A stretch of 64,000 nucleotides of DNA. It comes from Phymatolithon calcareum (Eukaryota; Rhodophyta; Florideophyceae; Hapalidiales). The stretch is taken from assembly GCA_977006965.1 (NCBI GenBank), contig OZ345362.1:2294001-2358000 (forward strand). The letters are read 5' to 3'. Position 1 is the first letter of the stretch. Each line of letters begins with the position of its first letter. This document shows, one piece after another, positions 10,451 to 20,332 of this stretch. The notes under the pieces are model-generated. The model did no database searches. It was not told the DNA's origin and saw only the letters and a list, made by a program, of their open reading frames with translations. Position numbers and translations under genes: made by a program.

Positions 10451-10719
10451 AGGCAGAACGATCCTCTCAGTGCGCGACTAAATTTTTGCTCCGTTCCTCT
10501 ACTGGCACGTCTGACCCAGTGTTGCCGTAGCTTCTGCCATCGTGTCGAAGCCGCGCGGACCTGCAAACTTAAGCTCATGCACTGTACTAACGACGTCAAC
10601 TTGAGTCGTTCTGCACGCACGGTGCATCTATTTAGCCTCCAGGGCACTTCATTCAACGCCTGATTTGACACTCTGAATATGCAGCGACAATAACGTGCAG
10701 CGCATATCTTGTGACTTCA

Positions 10720-11826
10720 ATACTGTAATCACCCTTTCATAATTGTCCGCCAGATTTTCGACGAACTTGTGTAGAGCTGCGAGTTATCGTCGGATCTCGT
10801 CACATAAAACCAAAGGTTTCTTGCCCTTTTTACGATATGTACCATCATGCCAATGATCTACCGATGCTGAAACCACTGCCATAGATTTCCCAGAGCAGCG
10901 CTCAAAATTGAAGAGATGCCCGTTAATATGGTCTTCAGACAAATCTCGATCAGAATGTATTCTCACTGTGGTGAACTGTCTGTTACTCCCTTTGTTAGAG
11001 GGAGCAATGGACTCAGTTTATGTAGTGATGTGGCTACTCTAATGTGCCGCTATTAGGGCTGGCGACGCTTACGCCACTCGAGACAAGTGGCGCTCGAGTG
11101 AAGAGGCAGGGAAGGTGTCCCAGGAACACGAATCTCGGGATGATCGTGTGAGTGTCCTTGCTAAGTTCACACCCACAAAGCAAGCACATCGGGTGGAGCC
11201 GAGGCATTCATGATGCGCATCTCGAAGATGTAGCTTCACCACAACATATTGTGCCGCATTACGTCAAGGACCTTATCCCTCGGTATCGTTATGATGCAAA
11301 GTTCGATGGTTATTTTCTTACTTGCTTGCCGAACTCCATCGATGGATGAGTTCGGCGGCTTTACAGTGTTCTGTGAAGAGCACAAGGAAAATCATAATAT
11401 CGCCTAAGCTTACGTCATGCTCCAATTCCGTACCCTACAGTTGGTATTCCTAATATTGGGGTTCGCGCGCAAGTGATAAATTCAGTGAATAAGGAAATGC
11501 GCACAAGAAACAGTACGGCCATCTTGCGAATCGTCGGGATACTGTTTCTTGTAATTTGAGCAAAGCGCTCGTCCTTTGCAGTCATTGGCTTCCCTTTGCT
11601 TCTGAATTTCACTTATATGATTACTGGCATTGTAATCATCTTTCTTCTCTCAAGTCTTCTCGTTTGTCACTTCATCGATTATATCGTTTTTGCGACAGTT
11701 CTGGTGCGCCGAAGTAGGCTTCTACAATGCGCTTCAGATCAAGTATAGAGTCTTTGTGTCCGTGGTTGCTCTGGAATAGAGAGTTTGGGTGGTCAGCATT
11801 CCGCACTTCACTCCGTTGTATCCGAA
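10720..11826. other. Non-coding part of unit A with two A-specific segments
   Basis: No ORF of note. Comparison with unit B suggests a private insertion of about 195 bp at roughly 10968-11167, flanked by TTCTCAC and TTCACAC. Inside is a partly inverted GCCACTCGAG / CTCGAGTG motif near 11073-11100. A second stretch, about 11265-11690, is unrelated to the corresponding B sequence. 11166-11265 and 11690-11826 are shared with B. Confidence 0.45.
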
Positions 11827-12279
11827 ATGCCATCAGTGGTTGTACGAGTGAGAGTGTATGCGAACCACATAGGCGACGACTGTGGATTCAAATCGGAGTT
11901 TCAATTAATCGTGGAATTTCAGCAGGGCATGCTGTGGAGCGGAAACTGCGAAGTGACGAAGCACGAGGTGATGCATCGCCAAGTGGTATCAGACAACGAG
12001 ACATACGATGGTGAAGGTATGGTGCTGTTCGATACGACACTTATAATTCCAGGGACGTTGTCAGAGGTTGGATTTCTGAACATACGCATGAAAGAGACGG
12101 ATAGTGGACGACACAGCATATGGTTCCACTTTGAAATTAAGGATGTCGTGGAGGGAAGAACTAAAACTGAGTACAAGTGCAGCGAGGTTGCAGTAAAGTA
12201 CCTCACGGACAAATCTATTGTGTGCATGCATCTATCCATTGCATTGCATTCATTTCTTTCAGCGATATGTCAGACATAG
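11827..12279 (+). CDS. Unknown small protein, duplicated (unit A copy)
   Basis: 150 residues from ATG 11827 (MPSVVVRVRVYANHIG). The same ATG with the same CCGAA context is present in the unit B copy (19905-20303); an in-frame ATG at 11785 is less likely because B lacks it. The first 132 codons align with B without a single indel, while surrounding non-coding DNA is full of indels. By eye I count about 20 synonymous and about 35 replacement codon differences, fewer replacements than neutral drift would give. The A copy reads 18 residues past the B stop. The pattern alternates hydrophobic and polar residues (beta-rich). It has conserved stretches NCEVTKHEVMH and KDVVEGR and one conserved Cys pair (in NCEV and YKCSE). 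No signal peptide or membrane segment. I recognise no family. Confidence 0.5.
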   Translation: MPSVVVRVRVYANHIGDDCGFKSEFQLIVEFQQGMLWSGNCEVTKHEVMHRQVVSDNETYDGEGMVLFDTTLIIPGTLSEVGFLNIRMKETDSGRHSIWFHFEIKDVVEGRTKTEYKCSEVAVKYLTDKSIVCMHLSIALHSFLSAICQT

Positions 12280-12493
12280 TTGGGACATGGATCGCGCCTT
12301 CTCTATTACGAGAATTGTCTCTTTGTAGGGGGCCACATACTTTAGAGGCTTCAGATCTTATTACTTCTAGACTGTTCTAAGTCGAATGGTTTTAGATCTT
12401 CGGAAATTGCATTGGTCGCGACGAAAGTTTCGGGTGCATTGATTGTGCTGGACTCCGAAACGCATATAACGCTACAGGGTGTTAACACTTGGT

Positions 12494-13895
12494 CAGGACA
12501 AGGAATGCAGAAACTTTTGATATAGCGACCATTTCGGCAAGCGAAAATGGCATGAAATGGAACAAAACCAGTAAAAAGCGAAGTCCTTAAGTTCAAAAGG
12601 CTGCCACCTGTGGTATAGTGGTAAAACTTCCTCCGCGCACTTGTGCGCATGTTTCGGTATGATACAGGTAGGAATGTGAGGTCACCGGTTCGAGTCCTGT
12701 CACAAGCAAGAATTGAATTACGTTCCGCGAAGGGCACACGGATTTCGCCGTGCAGTGGTGTGTCGCAGTACTCGCGGGAAGAAGTTACGTGAGTACCCAG
12801 AATGGATCTAGCTTGTGAACATCTTAGAGGTCCCCTAGTTGTGAGGTACCTTAATGTAGCTCGAATATCATGCCATAAACAAACAAACAAAGGGATTCAG
12901 AAGCACACTTTTTACTTGGCGGGACGAGAACCGCATCAACGCTGGAGGCACTCGTATCTTGGGGTAAGGATGAGTAACAAGGGTGTTACGGACGACACGG
13001 CCATAGAAAGAGTTCGAAATGCTGCAGGATGCATACATAAGCTTCGGGAGCTTGGAGTGAATGTTCCAGGATTCAAACCGGTGACATGCATCAGGATCTT
13101 AAAGTCACTAATTATCCCGAAATGGGAGTATGCGCAACACGTGACTCCAATGAAAAATCGATTGCACTCGACAATCGAGTCGGCAGAGGGCTTGTTCTAC
13201 AAGAATGTTTTCGGAAATTATAGCGAACACCACCGGGACCGAATGCGAGTTCTGTGCCGACTGGGACCACCAAAGATGAGGAGAAGTCATCAAGTAGAAA
13301 GGTTTGCATTACGCCCGGTAAGACACAAAAAGCGCCTTGAAGAAACAGAAGAGTATTTTGGAAGTGATGAGGACATAAGGGAAGCAGCGAAGGATATTGA
13401 ATATCTCAAGATTTATGAAGATATGCGACAAGCCCTTCAGAAAGCCCAGGAGGGATCTGTCACGAAGAAGAGGAGTAGAGCAGAAATAATTAAGGTATGG
13501 GAAAAGGAAGCAGACAGCAGATCAATGAAGATTCCTATTGAAGGCAAGCTACCAGGGATCCTTTACATAAGAGAAAGAACGACACGTTTAAGGTGCCTAA
13601 GGTTGACATTAAACTGAGCACCCCTTTGGAGAAAATCAGTATAGGGTGCCTACTGTGGGATTCCCGCGATAATCGAACTAGTCGCCTTACAACTTACTCT
13701 AGAGTCGTCGAAAATGAGTACAGAAATTGAGTTTGAGTGCAAGAGACTCACAGGGGCTCTTGTTGGGAGAGAATTACGAATGAAGAACGTTTTGAGTAGC
13801 CAGAGAAGTTTAGCTTAGAGAATATCGCAAGAGCTGCCCCGTTACTCCAATGTGAGGCTTTGGGAGCTCTCAAAATAGAATCATCAAGTATCCCC
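12494..13895 (+). mobile_element. 5'-truncated LINE insertion, copy L2
   Basis: Inserted in unit A between 11-bp direct repeats TAACACTTGGT (12483-12493) and TAACACGTGGT (13896-13906); unit B has the uninterrupted site at about 20745-20760. The element starts within the reverse transcriptase just after motif C, contains the thumb (NGMKWN frame, SYLGVRMSNKGV, IIPKWEYAQHVTP) and the basic/charged C-terminal region (12940-13617), and ends in a short 3' tail with GAGGCTTTGGGAGCTCTCAAAATAG. The largest frame is 12802-13617. A SINE (12600-12895) is nested inside, and its arrival broke the reading frame. Truncation at the 5' end plus a short TSD is classic target-primed reverse transcription. Confidence 0.85.
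12600..12895 (+). mobile_element. tRNA-derived SINE (SINE-a, copy 2) inside LINE L2
   Basis: Homologous over its length to 3954-4238. The A box TGGTATAGTGG (12611-12621) and B box GGTTCGAGTCC (12687-12697) are near consensus for RNA polymerase III internal promoters. The stem GCGCA/TGCGC lies between them, and the boxes are about 65 nt apart, wider than in a normal tRNA. Acceptor-stem pairing is lost, so this is not a functional tRNA gene. The tail is AAAC repeats (12876-12890). Probable 8-bp TSD TTCAAAAG (12592-12599) and TTCAGAAG (12896-12903). Confidence 0.85.
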
Positions 13896-14942
13896 TAACA
13901 CGTGGTGCACTTGTCACAGATTGAGATCGTCAGCGATGACAACACGTTCGATGGGAAATCACAGCACGTTGCTGTGGGCTCTGTACTGTTCGAGGTTCCG
14001 CACAGGGAAAATGGCGTCCGAATAGGATTTCCTGTGGCGTACTCGAGGTGCAGAGTCACTCATCGCTCTCTCGCAAATTGAATCCATTGCGACACAGATG
14101 AGGTGAAACTGTACGGAAGAGTCCGTACAGCTTTTCCACAGGCGGCTATTATGTCATACAGTTGTGGAGGAGGTTGGAATGTGGCCCGAAGTGAAGAGAG
14201 TGAATTTATCAGCTCTTCGACCTTACATGGTCAGTAGCACGCACACCAACAGTGCATCCCTGGGAAAATTACACACTATGCACTATCTTGGCATGAGGGC
14301 GGGCACAGGCCAGGAGTCCTTTTTTCCTACTGTCATCATCATGGTCATCAGATCATCACGCAGAAACACAGCACTCCATTTCTGTAGTTAAAAGAGTACA
14401 CTTCCACTCAAACATGTAATACGAGAAATGGTTCAGAATTGGAAAACTCCATTGATAATTCGCAATACGATGACGGAGAGATGACCATGGAAAACGCTCT
14501 TGAAACTGCCAAATCAACGAGAAAATATTGCCATGCTCTTTTGTTCCATTGTTCAAACGCCACGATGTCGCGTATCTTCCCCCGATGTGGACGGGAGCGC
14601 ACCTAATGTAGATTATCGAGAAAAATCGTGTCATTTTCATGTTGTGGAACAGATGAATAAAACGTGACACGAATGGACGTGGCTGCAAGATTATCACGTG
14701 ATGTGGCAGTAAGAAGTCAAATTGGAATAGGTGACCAAGGCGCGGAACACATAGCTGCCTAGCACCGAATGTTGCCCATGCTTCCGGGTGCACAAGTAAA
14801 GTTAACTTTCCTTCCAGATTTTTATATCGCCAGCGCATGGCCCCCGTGTCTACTAGACAGCACCATGATAGTTGTGCCGACTGCACAATTTATTAAATTT
14901 TGCAGCACACTGAAGATTCAAAATTTGCACAGGCTACAGTAG
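13896..14942. other. Non-coding shared part of unit A with conserved hairpin
   Basis: Aligned with unit B 20745-22090. No frame is clearly conserved over more than about 65 codons. A perfect 9-bp stem, 4-nt loop hairpin (CTGTACGGA / TCCGTACAG, 14109-14130) is kept in B (21232-21253). A minus-strand frame of 64 codons (14408-14602) corresponds to a 68-codon frame in B (21539-21745), which may be chance. Confidence 0.4.
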
Positions 14943-16054
14943 CTAGTGTCTATTTGACGGACCCCCTCAATTGAGGGGCGATTTGAAAGCTCGAAAAAAT
15001 CCACAAAGCAAATTCGAAACAGATCACTTACGCCATATTCGTAAAGCCTGGCTTATCTTCTGTGCGAGGAGTATCCACACTGCAACCTTAAATTTGCTTC
15101 GTTCGGCGTTAGCAACGAAAATATTCTAGTCACTCAAAAGTACAAGACCTGCCATTCTCGGAGAAAAACACCGGCCGCGCGCGGTCGGTTCATCAGTTCA
15201 CACCAAGGCAGCATCGATAGCCGATCTCGCAGAGTGCTCCAGACTATGCGCAGCCTTTTCGACGTCAACAAAGGTGAGTGGTACGGTTCAGAATGTACTC
15301 GTGAAAAAAATCAATGGTCGCCAGAGCATGTCGCATCCCGTGAAATGGGTCCTAATTCGTCATCCTTTGAAGAAGACGAAGATTAAGACAGTCAATGTTG
15401 TCAACGTCAAGGCAGAGAACGCGAACGATGACATTTCAGACGCTGAGCAGCTTGAACTGAGCCAACACGGGCAAAGCGCGGTACCGCCCAGGCCTGCTTA
15501 CAGTGCTCATCGCGAAACGCCTGTTTATCGTCTACAGTCGCGATCAAATTCTCTTCAGAAGGGCACAAAAGCTTCGATAAAACCTTCAGAAGCTCTAAAC
15601 TCCCTCTTCTGAGCTCTCTTGCCTAAGTCTTACCGGGCCCTTGGGAGCAACCATCGCACCGGGAACTTGATGTCATCACGCCAGACTGAGAGCCGAATAC
15701 TAGCGCTCATTGGGTGCCAAGGCACAAGCGGAAAGTTATATGTTCGTTTTAGGGACGATTTTCCTCTCAGCTGTGGCAACTTCGCACTCTAAACGGAGAC
15801 TTCTTATCCGAGAATAGTGGTATTTGACTTCATTCGAAGTACGATTGCGTGGTGACAATGTTTCCCCAGTTTACCTGCGACAACTTGCTGCTCGGACGTC
15901 CGCTAAGCTGAGAAGAAAGGGGCGAAAAGAGACTACAGTGACTCAACCCCGCCTTTCCAAATATGGCGCGAACTATCTGTTTCGTATTCTTTTCGCATAC
16001 TTTTGACCTTTCAAATCGCCCCTCAATTGAGGTGGTTAGTAAACTAGACATTAG
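14943..16054 (+). mobile_element. piggyBac-like TIR transposon, internally deleted (copy 1)
   Basis: A 1112-bp element with long terminal inverted repeats of about 110 bp. The ends read CTAGTGTCTATTTGACGG at the left and CTAATGTCTAGTTTACTA at the inverted right. It is flanked by AGTAG (14938-14942 and 16055-16059); unit B shows the empty site near 22085. Both ends contain the palindrome CCTCAATTGAGG (14963-14978 region, 16019-16032). The interior frame to 15612 aligns with the minus-strand frame of copy 2 (VHTKA, then INGR, VKW and KTKIK). In this copy the position of the start Met is ATT, so the ORF is probably dead. The class call comes from the transposase-like segment visible only in copy 2. 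Confidence 0.8.
15274..15612 (+). pseudogene. Transposase N-terminal remnant in TIR element copy 1
   Basis: 112 codons, with the homologous reading extending upstream to about 15160 without an ATG. It matches the copy 2 ORF in INGR, VKW, KTKIK and the ending ASIKPSEALNSLF (copy 2 has ASIQPSEAKNALF in a shifted frame). The segment is basic and beta-like. The sequence after ETTVTQ (near 15940) that would carry the catalytic domain is deleted. Not expected to be active. Confidence 0.5.
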
Positions 16055-16871
16055 AGTAGCCGAAAACTATGGTTGGAATGGTGGCGATCTGCCGCGTGCG
16101 AGACGAGGACTAAATCCAATTCCAAGGCCGTGACTCGGCTATGTGTTTGTGCTTGCCCAGCGTACACCATTCCATACTCCTTCATCTATAAGCGTACAGC
16201 TCTCGTCAACTGCAACTGCTCTCGACTCGCCTTCCGCAAACCAATCGATCGGCATCCAGTATTATATTTGGTGGATGCGAGTGCGTGTGGCTTTCCGTTC
16301 CGATCGTCGGAACGGAGCAATGATTGTACATCGACCGACCGTGGCGATCGCCCTGCTTGCCTTTCTCAAATAGTCATTCATTGGAATTCTGCTCCTCCAG
16401 CAATACCTAACGCACGTGCGTGGAAAAAGCTGCTGTAACGGTACAATGCTTGTACACATGCTGTTCATAGTGCCGTGTCTGAAGTTGACTTGGCCCTTTG
16501 TACTAGGATCTAAATAAGGGTTACTCCATACTCCGGCACTTCAACGAGCTGGGCATAGCCACATTAGTCTCACACGGACTCGAAGAAACTCCTCATTTTG
16601 CAGGTCTTGCGAATCGATTACAAAGCATCGGTCCATACACGTTTAACGCCACAGGAAAGAGCAGGCAGACACAATGGCATTGTGGCTGCAAGCGAATGGA
16701 CTCATTCTGTTCATTCGCTTCCATCCCTTTCCGAGAAATTACTCACCACAAAGAAGGACAAGTACAGAAACAGAGCACTCCAATACGCTTGCCGATGGAC
16801 ATCATACAAATCTACCAACCGTGTCTGCACGAAACACTGATAGCGGAATACGTTCTTGCAAAAGCATTGCG
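16055..16871. other. End of unit A, junction, and start of unit B
   Basis: 16055-16440 aligns with 22088-22435, the end of unit B. 16440-16555 is unique spacer. From about 16555 the sequence repeats 8070 onwards. No supported gene. A 121-codon frame at 16073-16438 is interrupted or shifted in the B counterpart. Confidence 0.5.
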
Positions 16872-17623
16872 CTATCTTGCGGACGGGTGATACAGAGTGG
16901 CCACCTTGGCTTCCCCTCCACTTGCCGCAAAAGAAGTACCGCCATGTCGAATAACAATTATTTCCTTCTCAACATCTACCTCTTTTGATGTCACTGGGTC
17001 TGTTCCCTCCGTCCGCACAAAGCTATCAGTGCATTTCCGACAAAGTACGGTGCCTCTACATAGCGCCACAGGTTTCGCCGCGTTAGTCAGCGCACATCGG
17101 CAAACGGGACACATAAATCTCGCATCTCCTTTGCTCGCACCACCAGCCTCCAAGGGCTTGAGATCCACGAGCTCCTTCGCCTTCAGCGGCCTGTTCGTAA
17201 CCGGGCATCGTCGCCGCTTGCGGATACCGCCCGACACTGCCAATTCTTTGCCTTCTGTATCGTGTACCGCTACCGCACCAGGTAGCCAGAAACTGCTCTG
17301 CGCGCGCGCGTTTCCGCAATCCTTTCGAGCGCAGGCCAGTGCTCCGCTTCGTCTACTTCGTCCTTGTTCGTTGGTGAAGATGACTTACGTGCCGAGGATG
17401 CCTTAGAACTACGCAAAGCAGTGCGCTGCTCAATTTAGGACTCGCAAAATAGCGCTGCGGTCGTACAGCACTCCGGAAGGTGTGACACATTACGCAAGCG
17501 CCGGGGAGAGCGACAAGGAGCACGAGTCCCCAAGCGCGCACGCACGGAGCCGTGCTCCATGCCCCGGCGCTCCGCGTACGTGAAGACGGCGCCATCGGTG
17601 GCGTCTTTTGAGTGCTTCGTCAT
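16872..17623 (-). pseudogene. NOSIP-like pseudogene (unit B copy)
   Basis: The N-terminus (17623 downwards, MTKHSKDATDGAVFTYAERR) and the C-terminal U-box half (17243-16872) are both recognisable and nearly identical in protein to the intact copy. A deletion of about 22 bp near 17535, after GSVRARLG, shifts the frame. A further stop follows in the region of LIEQ, and an indel near 17300 changes the linker around the SFW motif. The C-terminal 123 codons remain open, but without the N-terminal half of the fold a functional ligase is unlikely. Confidence 0.9.
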
Positions 17624-18138
17624 TGCGATCTCCGCGATACTGCTTCATAGCTTTGGCGTGCCGTCGGCAATCCCGTCGCGTGCATCTGGGATACCGTCAC
17701 TCTGACATACCGTACTCTCTCTCGCCCACCGGACGTCATGCGGACGATCGTTTCCAGAACGGCTGTGCACGGTTCGACTGAATCATAACTCGCGCGTTTT
17801 ATCCTTCGGTAATCGTTATCGGCATTGACTCTAGCTTTGGCGGAAACAAAGACTACGCCCATAGCGACTTGGTTCATGGAATGAAAACTGCTCCGAAGCA
17901 ACTGCGAGCCGTGCTCGTCAGATGCGAGCAGAGTTTGCGATAGAAGATAAACTTCGGCGACACGTGGCTGTTGTTGTGCAATGTCGACACCGACCAATGT
18001 ACGGGGTTGTACATCAAATTGATCCCTGAATAGAATTCCACAGCCTCTGGTATGCACTACTGGTGCGCGGACTGCGTCAGGCTGTATACTCGAGTTCGTT
18101 AGCCTGATGAAGGCTGATTCACTTGCGTCTCATATGGA

Positions 18139-18849
18139 ATGGTCAATGGTTGTCGTACCAGTCAATGCTGCAGTCCAATAAAGCAAAATAACAGCACTTC
18201 GCAGTGGAAAGAGGCGGAGGCCATGATGTGGTGTTCAGACACGCAGTCAAAACCACAGGGAAGACTTGAAGAAACAAGCATGCGTCTATCAGTGCGTCCA
18301 TTGCACGGTGCACAGGTCGATGAGGGTGGATTCTCAGCGGTGGTAGCTGGCGGGATGTGTGAATCGCGGGAACAGCTGGAGGAGATGAAGGACGGTACCG
18401 ACGCGGTGCTTGGAAAACGAGCCAAAGAGAATGAACCAGCTATTCCAGACACACCGTCGACGGTTATTGCTTCTTCGGCGGTGAGTGAAGAAGGAGACGG
18501 TGATTTGGACAAAGATTGAGTGCAGCGCAACGTCTTCAAGACTTAGCTGCAGTGACATTTCACGACATTGCGATGCGAAGTTGTACTACTGTATGAGCAA
18601 ATTTTGAGACAGACTGAAGTCGCAATCGAGAATCCACCGATTACGGTCGCCGGAAACGTAGGGCCGAAAGGTGCGGCGAAGCAAACCGGGGCATCTTGCG
18701 TTACATGTGGCGCAGGTAGAACCCTCGGAAATAACGCAGTATGTGGGATTCGTCGCAACTGGGGCAGTGAGAGAAAAATGGACGAAGTGAGGGAAGAAGA
18801 AATGGAAGAAATGACTCAATTCGCGCTTACAAGAAATTCGACGCTCTAA
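18139..18849 (+). pseudogene. Degraded hypothetical gene, acidic with CxxCGAGR motif (unit B copy)
   Basis: Two plus-strand frames, 18139-18519 (126 codons, ending EEGDGDLDKD) and 18568-18849 (93 codons, with PKGAAKQTGASCVTCGAGR and the end FALTRNSTL), are the counterparts of unit A 9722-10450. Stops lie between them (18517-18550). The C-terminal part is better preserved here than in A. Divergent orientation to the NOSIP-like copy is conserved. No family recognised. Confidence 0.35.
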
Positions 18850-19127
18850 TAAATGCGATGCGATTGTCGCAACTGACAGTCGTATTAACGGCAGAATCGT
18901 CCTCTCAGTGTGCAACGAATTGTTTGCTCCGTTGCTCTGTTGGCACGTCTCGTCCAGTTCTGTTGTAGCTTGTGTCATCACGCCGAATACGCGCGGACCG
19001 AAGAACTTAAGCTCACATATTATTGTACCAACGAACTCAACTTGAGTCGTTCTGCACACATGGCGCGTCTATTTAGCCTCCAAAGCACTTCATTCAAGGC
19101 TTGACGTAATACGCTGCATTTGCAGAG

Positions 19128-19290
19128 ACTTTTTTTTCAATTGAACTTTATTTAAAAGCCTCACAATCTTACGAATATACGGGCAAGGCTTCCTCAGTTG
19201 CTACCTTCCAGTGTGTACACCGTTGAAACCTAACGTCTTCCATAGGCGGTGGGGGAAAGTGTTAAGAAGATGGGGGTGACGCAATACTCT
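19128..19290 (-). mobile_element. Retroelement 3' end with poly(A), minus strand
   Basis: Absent from unit A at the corresponding point (about 10690-10710). Read on the minus strand, it ends in GAGGCTTTTAAATAAAGTTC and then a run of A's (T's at 19129-19137). The same 3' signature appears at 37076-37150 (minus) and resembles the LINE L2/L3 tails. Short imperfect repeats (CTGCATTTGCAG, CTCTGCAG) flank it. Confidence 0.5.
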
Positions 19291-19559
19291 GCAGCCCGCA
19301 TCTTCTCTCTTCATTCCTGTAATCGCCCTTTCATCATTGCACTCCAGATTGTAAACGAACTTGTGTAAAACTGCAAGTTATCGTTGGATCTCGACACACG
19401 AAATCCAAGGGTTTCTACCGCTTGCCCTTTTTACGGCATTTTCCATCACACCATATAATCTACCAATGTTGAAATCGCTACCATAGATATCTCAGAGCAA
19501 CGTTCAATCATTGCAGCGATGCACGTTGATATGGTCTTCAGACAATTCTCAATAAGAAT

Positions 19560-19615
19560 TTAGCGTCTGCAGATGCGCTGGTAACACTATAATAAAAATC
19601 TCCACTTCTTCTTCT
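19560..19615 (+). mobile_element. 56-bp retroelement tail insertion with TSD
   Basis: Flanked by a perfect 11-bp direct repeat TCAATAAGAAT (19549-19559 and 19616-19626), and absent from unit A. The insert contains GCGCTGGTAACACTATAATAAAAATC and CACTTCTTCTTC. It matches the plus-strand tail at 25868-25918, so it is an extremely 5'-truncated copy of that family. Confidence 0.75.
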
Positions 19616-19904
19616 TCAATAAGAATGTGTTCCCACAAAGCAGTCACATCGGGTGGAGCCCGAGTCATTTGTGATGCGCATCTCGAAGATAGAGCTTCAC
19701 CACGACATATTGTGCCGCATTACACGGCGGTCTAAGGTAGTTCCACGACAGCTTGGTTCCTCGGATTGCATGGGCAATCGGGTGCGCCGTAGTAGACGTC
19801 TACAATACGCTGCATAGCAAGTCAAAAATCGTTCTGTCCGAGGTTGCTTTGGAATAGAGCGTTAGGGTGGTCAGCATTCCGCACTTCACTTCGGTGTATC
19901 CGAA

Positions 19905-20303
19905 ATGCCGTCAGTGGTTGTACGATTGCGCGTATATGCCAAGCACATCGGAAATGACTGGGGATTCAAAGCGGAGTTTCAGCTGTTCCTGAAATCACAA
20001 GAGGGAAAGCTGCTGAGCGGCAACTGCGAAGTGACGAAGCACGAGGTGATGCATCGTCGAGTGGTATCCGAGAACAAGACATACGATGGTGATGGGATAG
20101 AGCTATTCGATACGACACTTACTATTCCAGGGACATTGTCAGATGTTGGAGTTCTGAACATACGCATGGAAGAGACGGAGTGTGGACGAAACAGCATTTG
20201 CTTCAAGTTTGAAACCAAGGATGTCGTGGAGGGAAGAACTGAAACTGAGTACAAATGCAGCGAGGCTGCAGGAAAGTACATCACCGACATATCTATTGTT
20301 TAA
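19905..20303 (+). CDS. Unknown small protein, duplicated (unit B copy)
   Basis: 132 residues (MPSVVVRLRVYAKHIGNDWG to YITDISIV, stop TAA), paralogous to 11827-12279 with about 70 percent of residues identical by eye and no indels. Conserved blocks are NCEVTKHEVMH, ETYDG/KTYDG, LFDTTL, IPGTLS, LNIRM and KDVVEGR. The neighbouring NOSIP copy in this unit has decayed while this frame has not, which favours real coding. There are no membrane segments and no known motif. Confidence 0.5.
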   Translation: MPSVVVRLRVYAKHIGNDWGFKAEFQLFLKSQEGKLLSGNCEVTKHEVMHRRVVSENKTYDGDGIELFDTTLTIPGTLSDVGVLNIRMEETECGRNSICFKFETKDVVEGRTETEYKCSEAAGKYITDISIV

Positions 20304-20332
20304 CTATGTCTATGTCTATCCATTCCATTCCT

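Larger units (their letters stand above)
8070..16440 (+). repeat. Tandem segmental duplication, unit A
   Basis: Colinear with unit B (about 16555-22435) over the whole length, in direct orientation, separated by about 115 bp. Shared blocks are 8070-10680 (B 16555-19120), 10720-10967 (B 19320-19560), 11168-11265 and 11690-12493 (B 19625-20765), 13896-14942 (B 20745-22090) and 16055-16440 (B 22088-22435). Unit A carries private insertions: 10968-11167 (approximate), 11265-11690 (approximate), LINE L2 (12494-13895) and a piggyBac-like element (14943-16054). Divergence is substantial, so the duplication is not recent. Confidence 0.9.

Noticed and set aside
12611-12710. A tRNA gene
   Set aside because: Good A and B boxes, but no acceptor-stem pairing and too wide box spacing. 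A second copy with its own target duplication shows it is a SINE head.
14356-14886. 176-codon minus-strand ORF
   Set aside because: The reading frame is not preserved in unit B; only a different, shorter frame is open in both.
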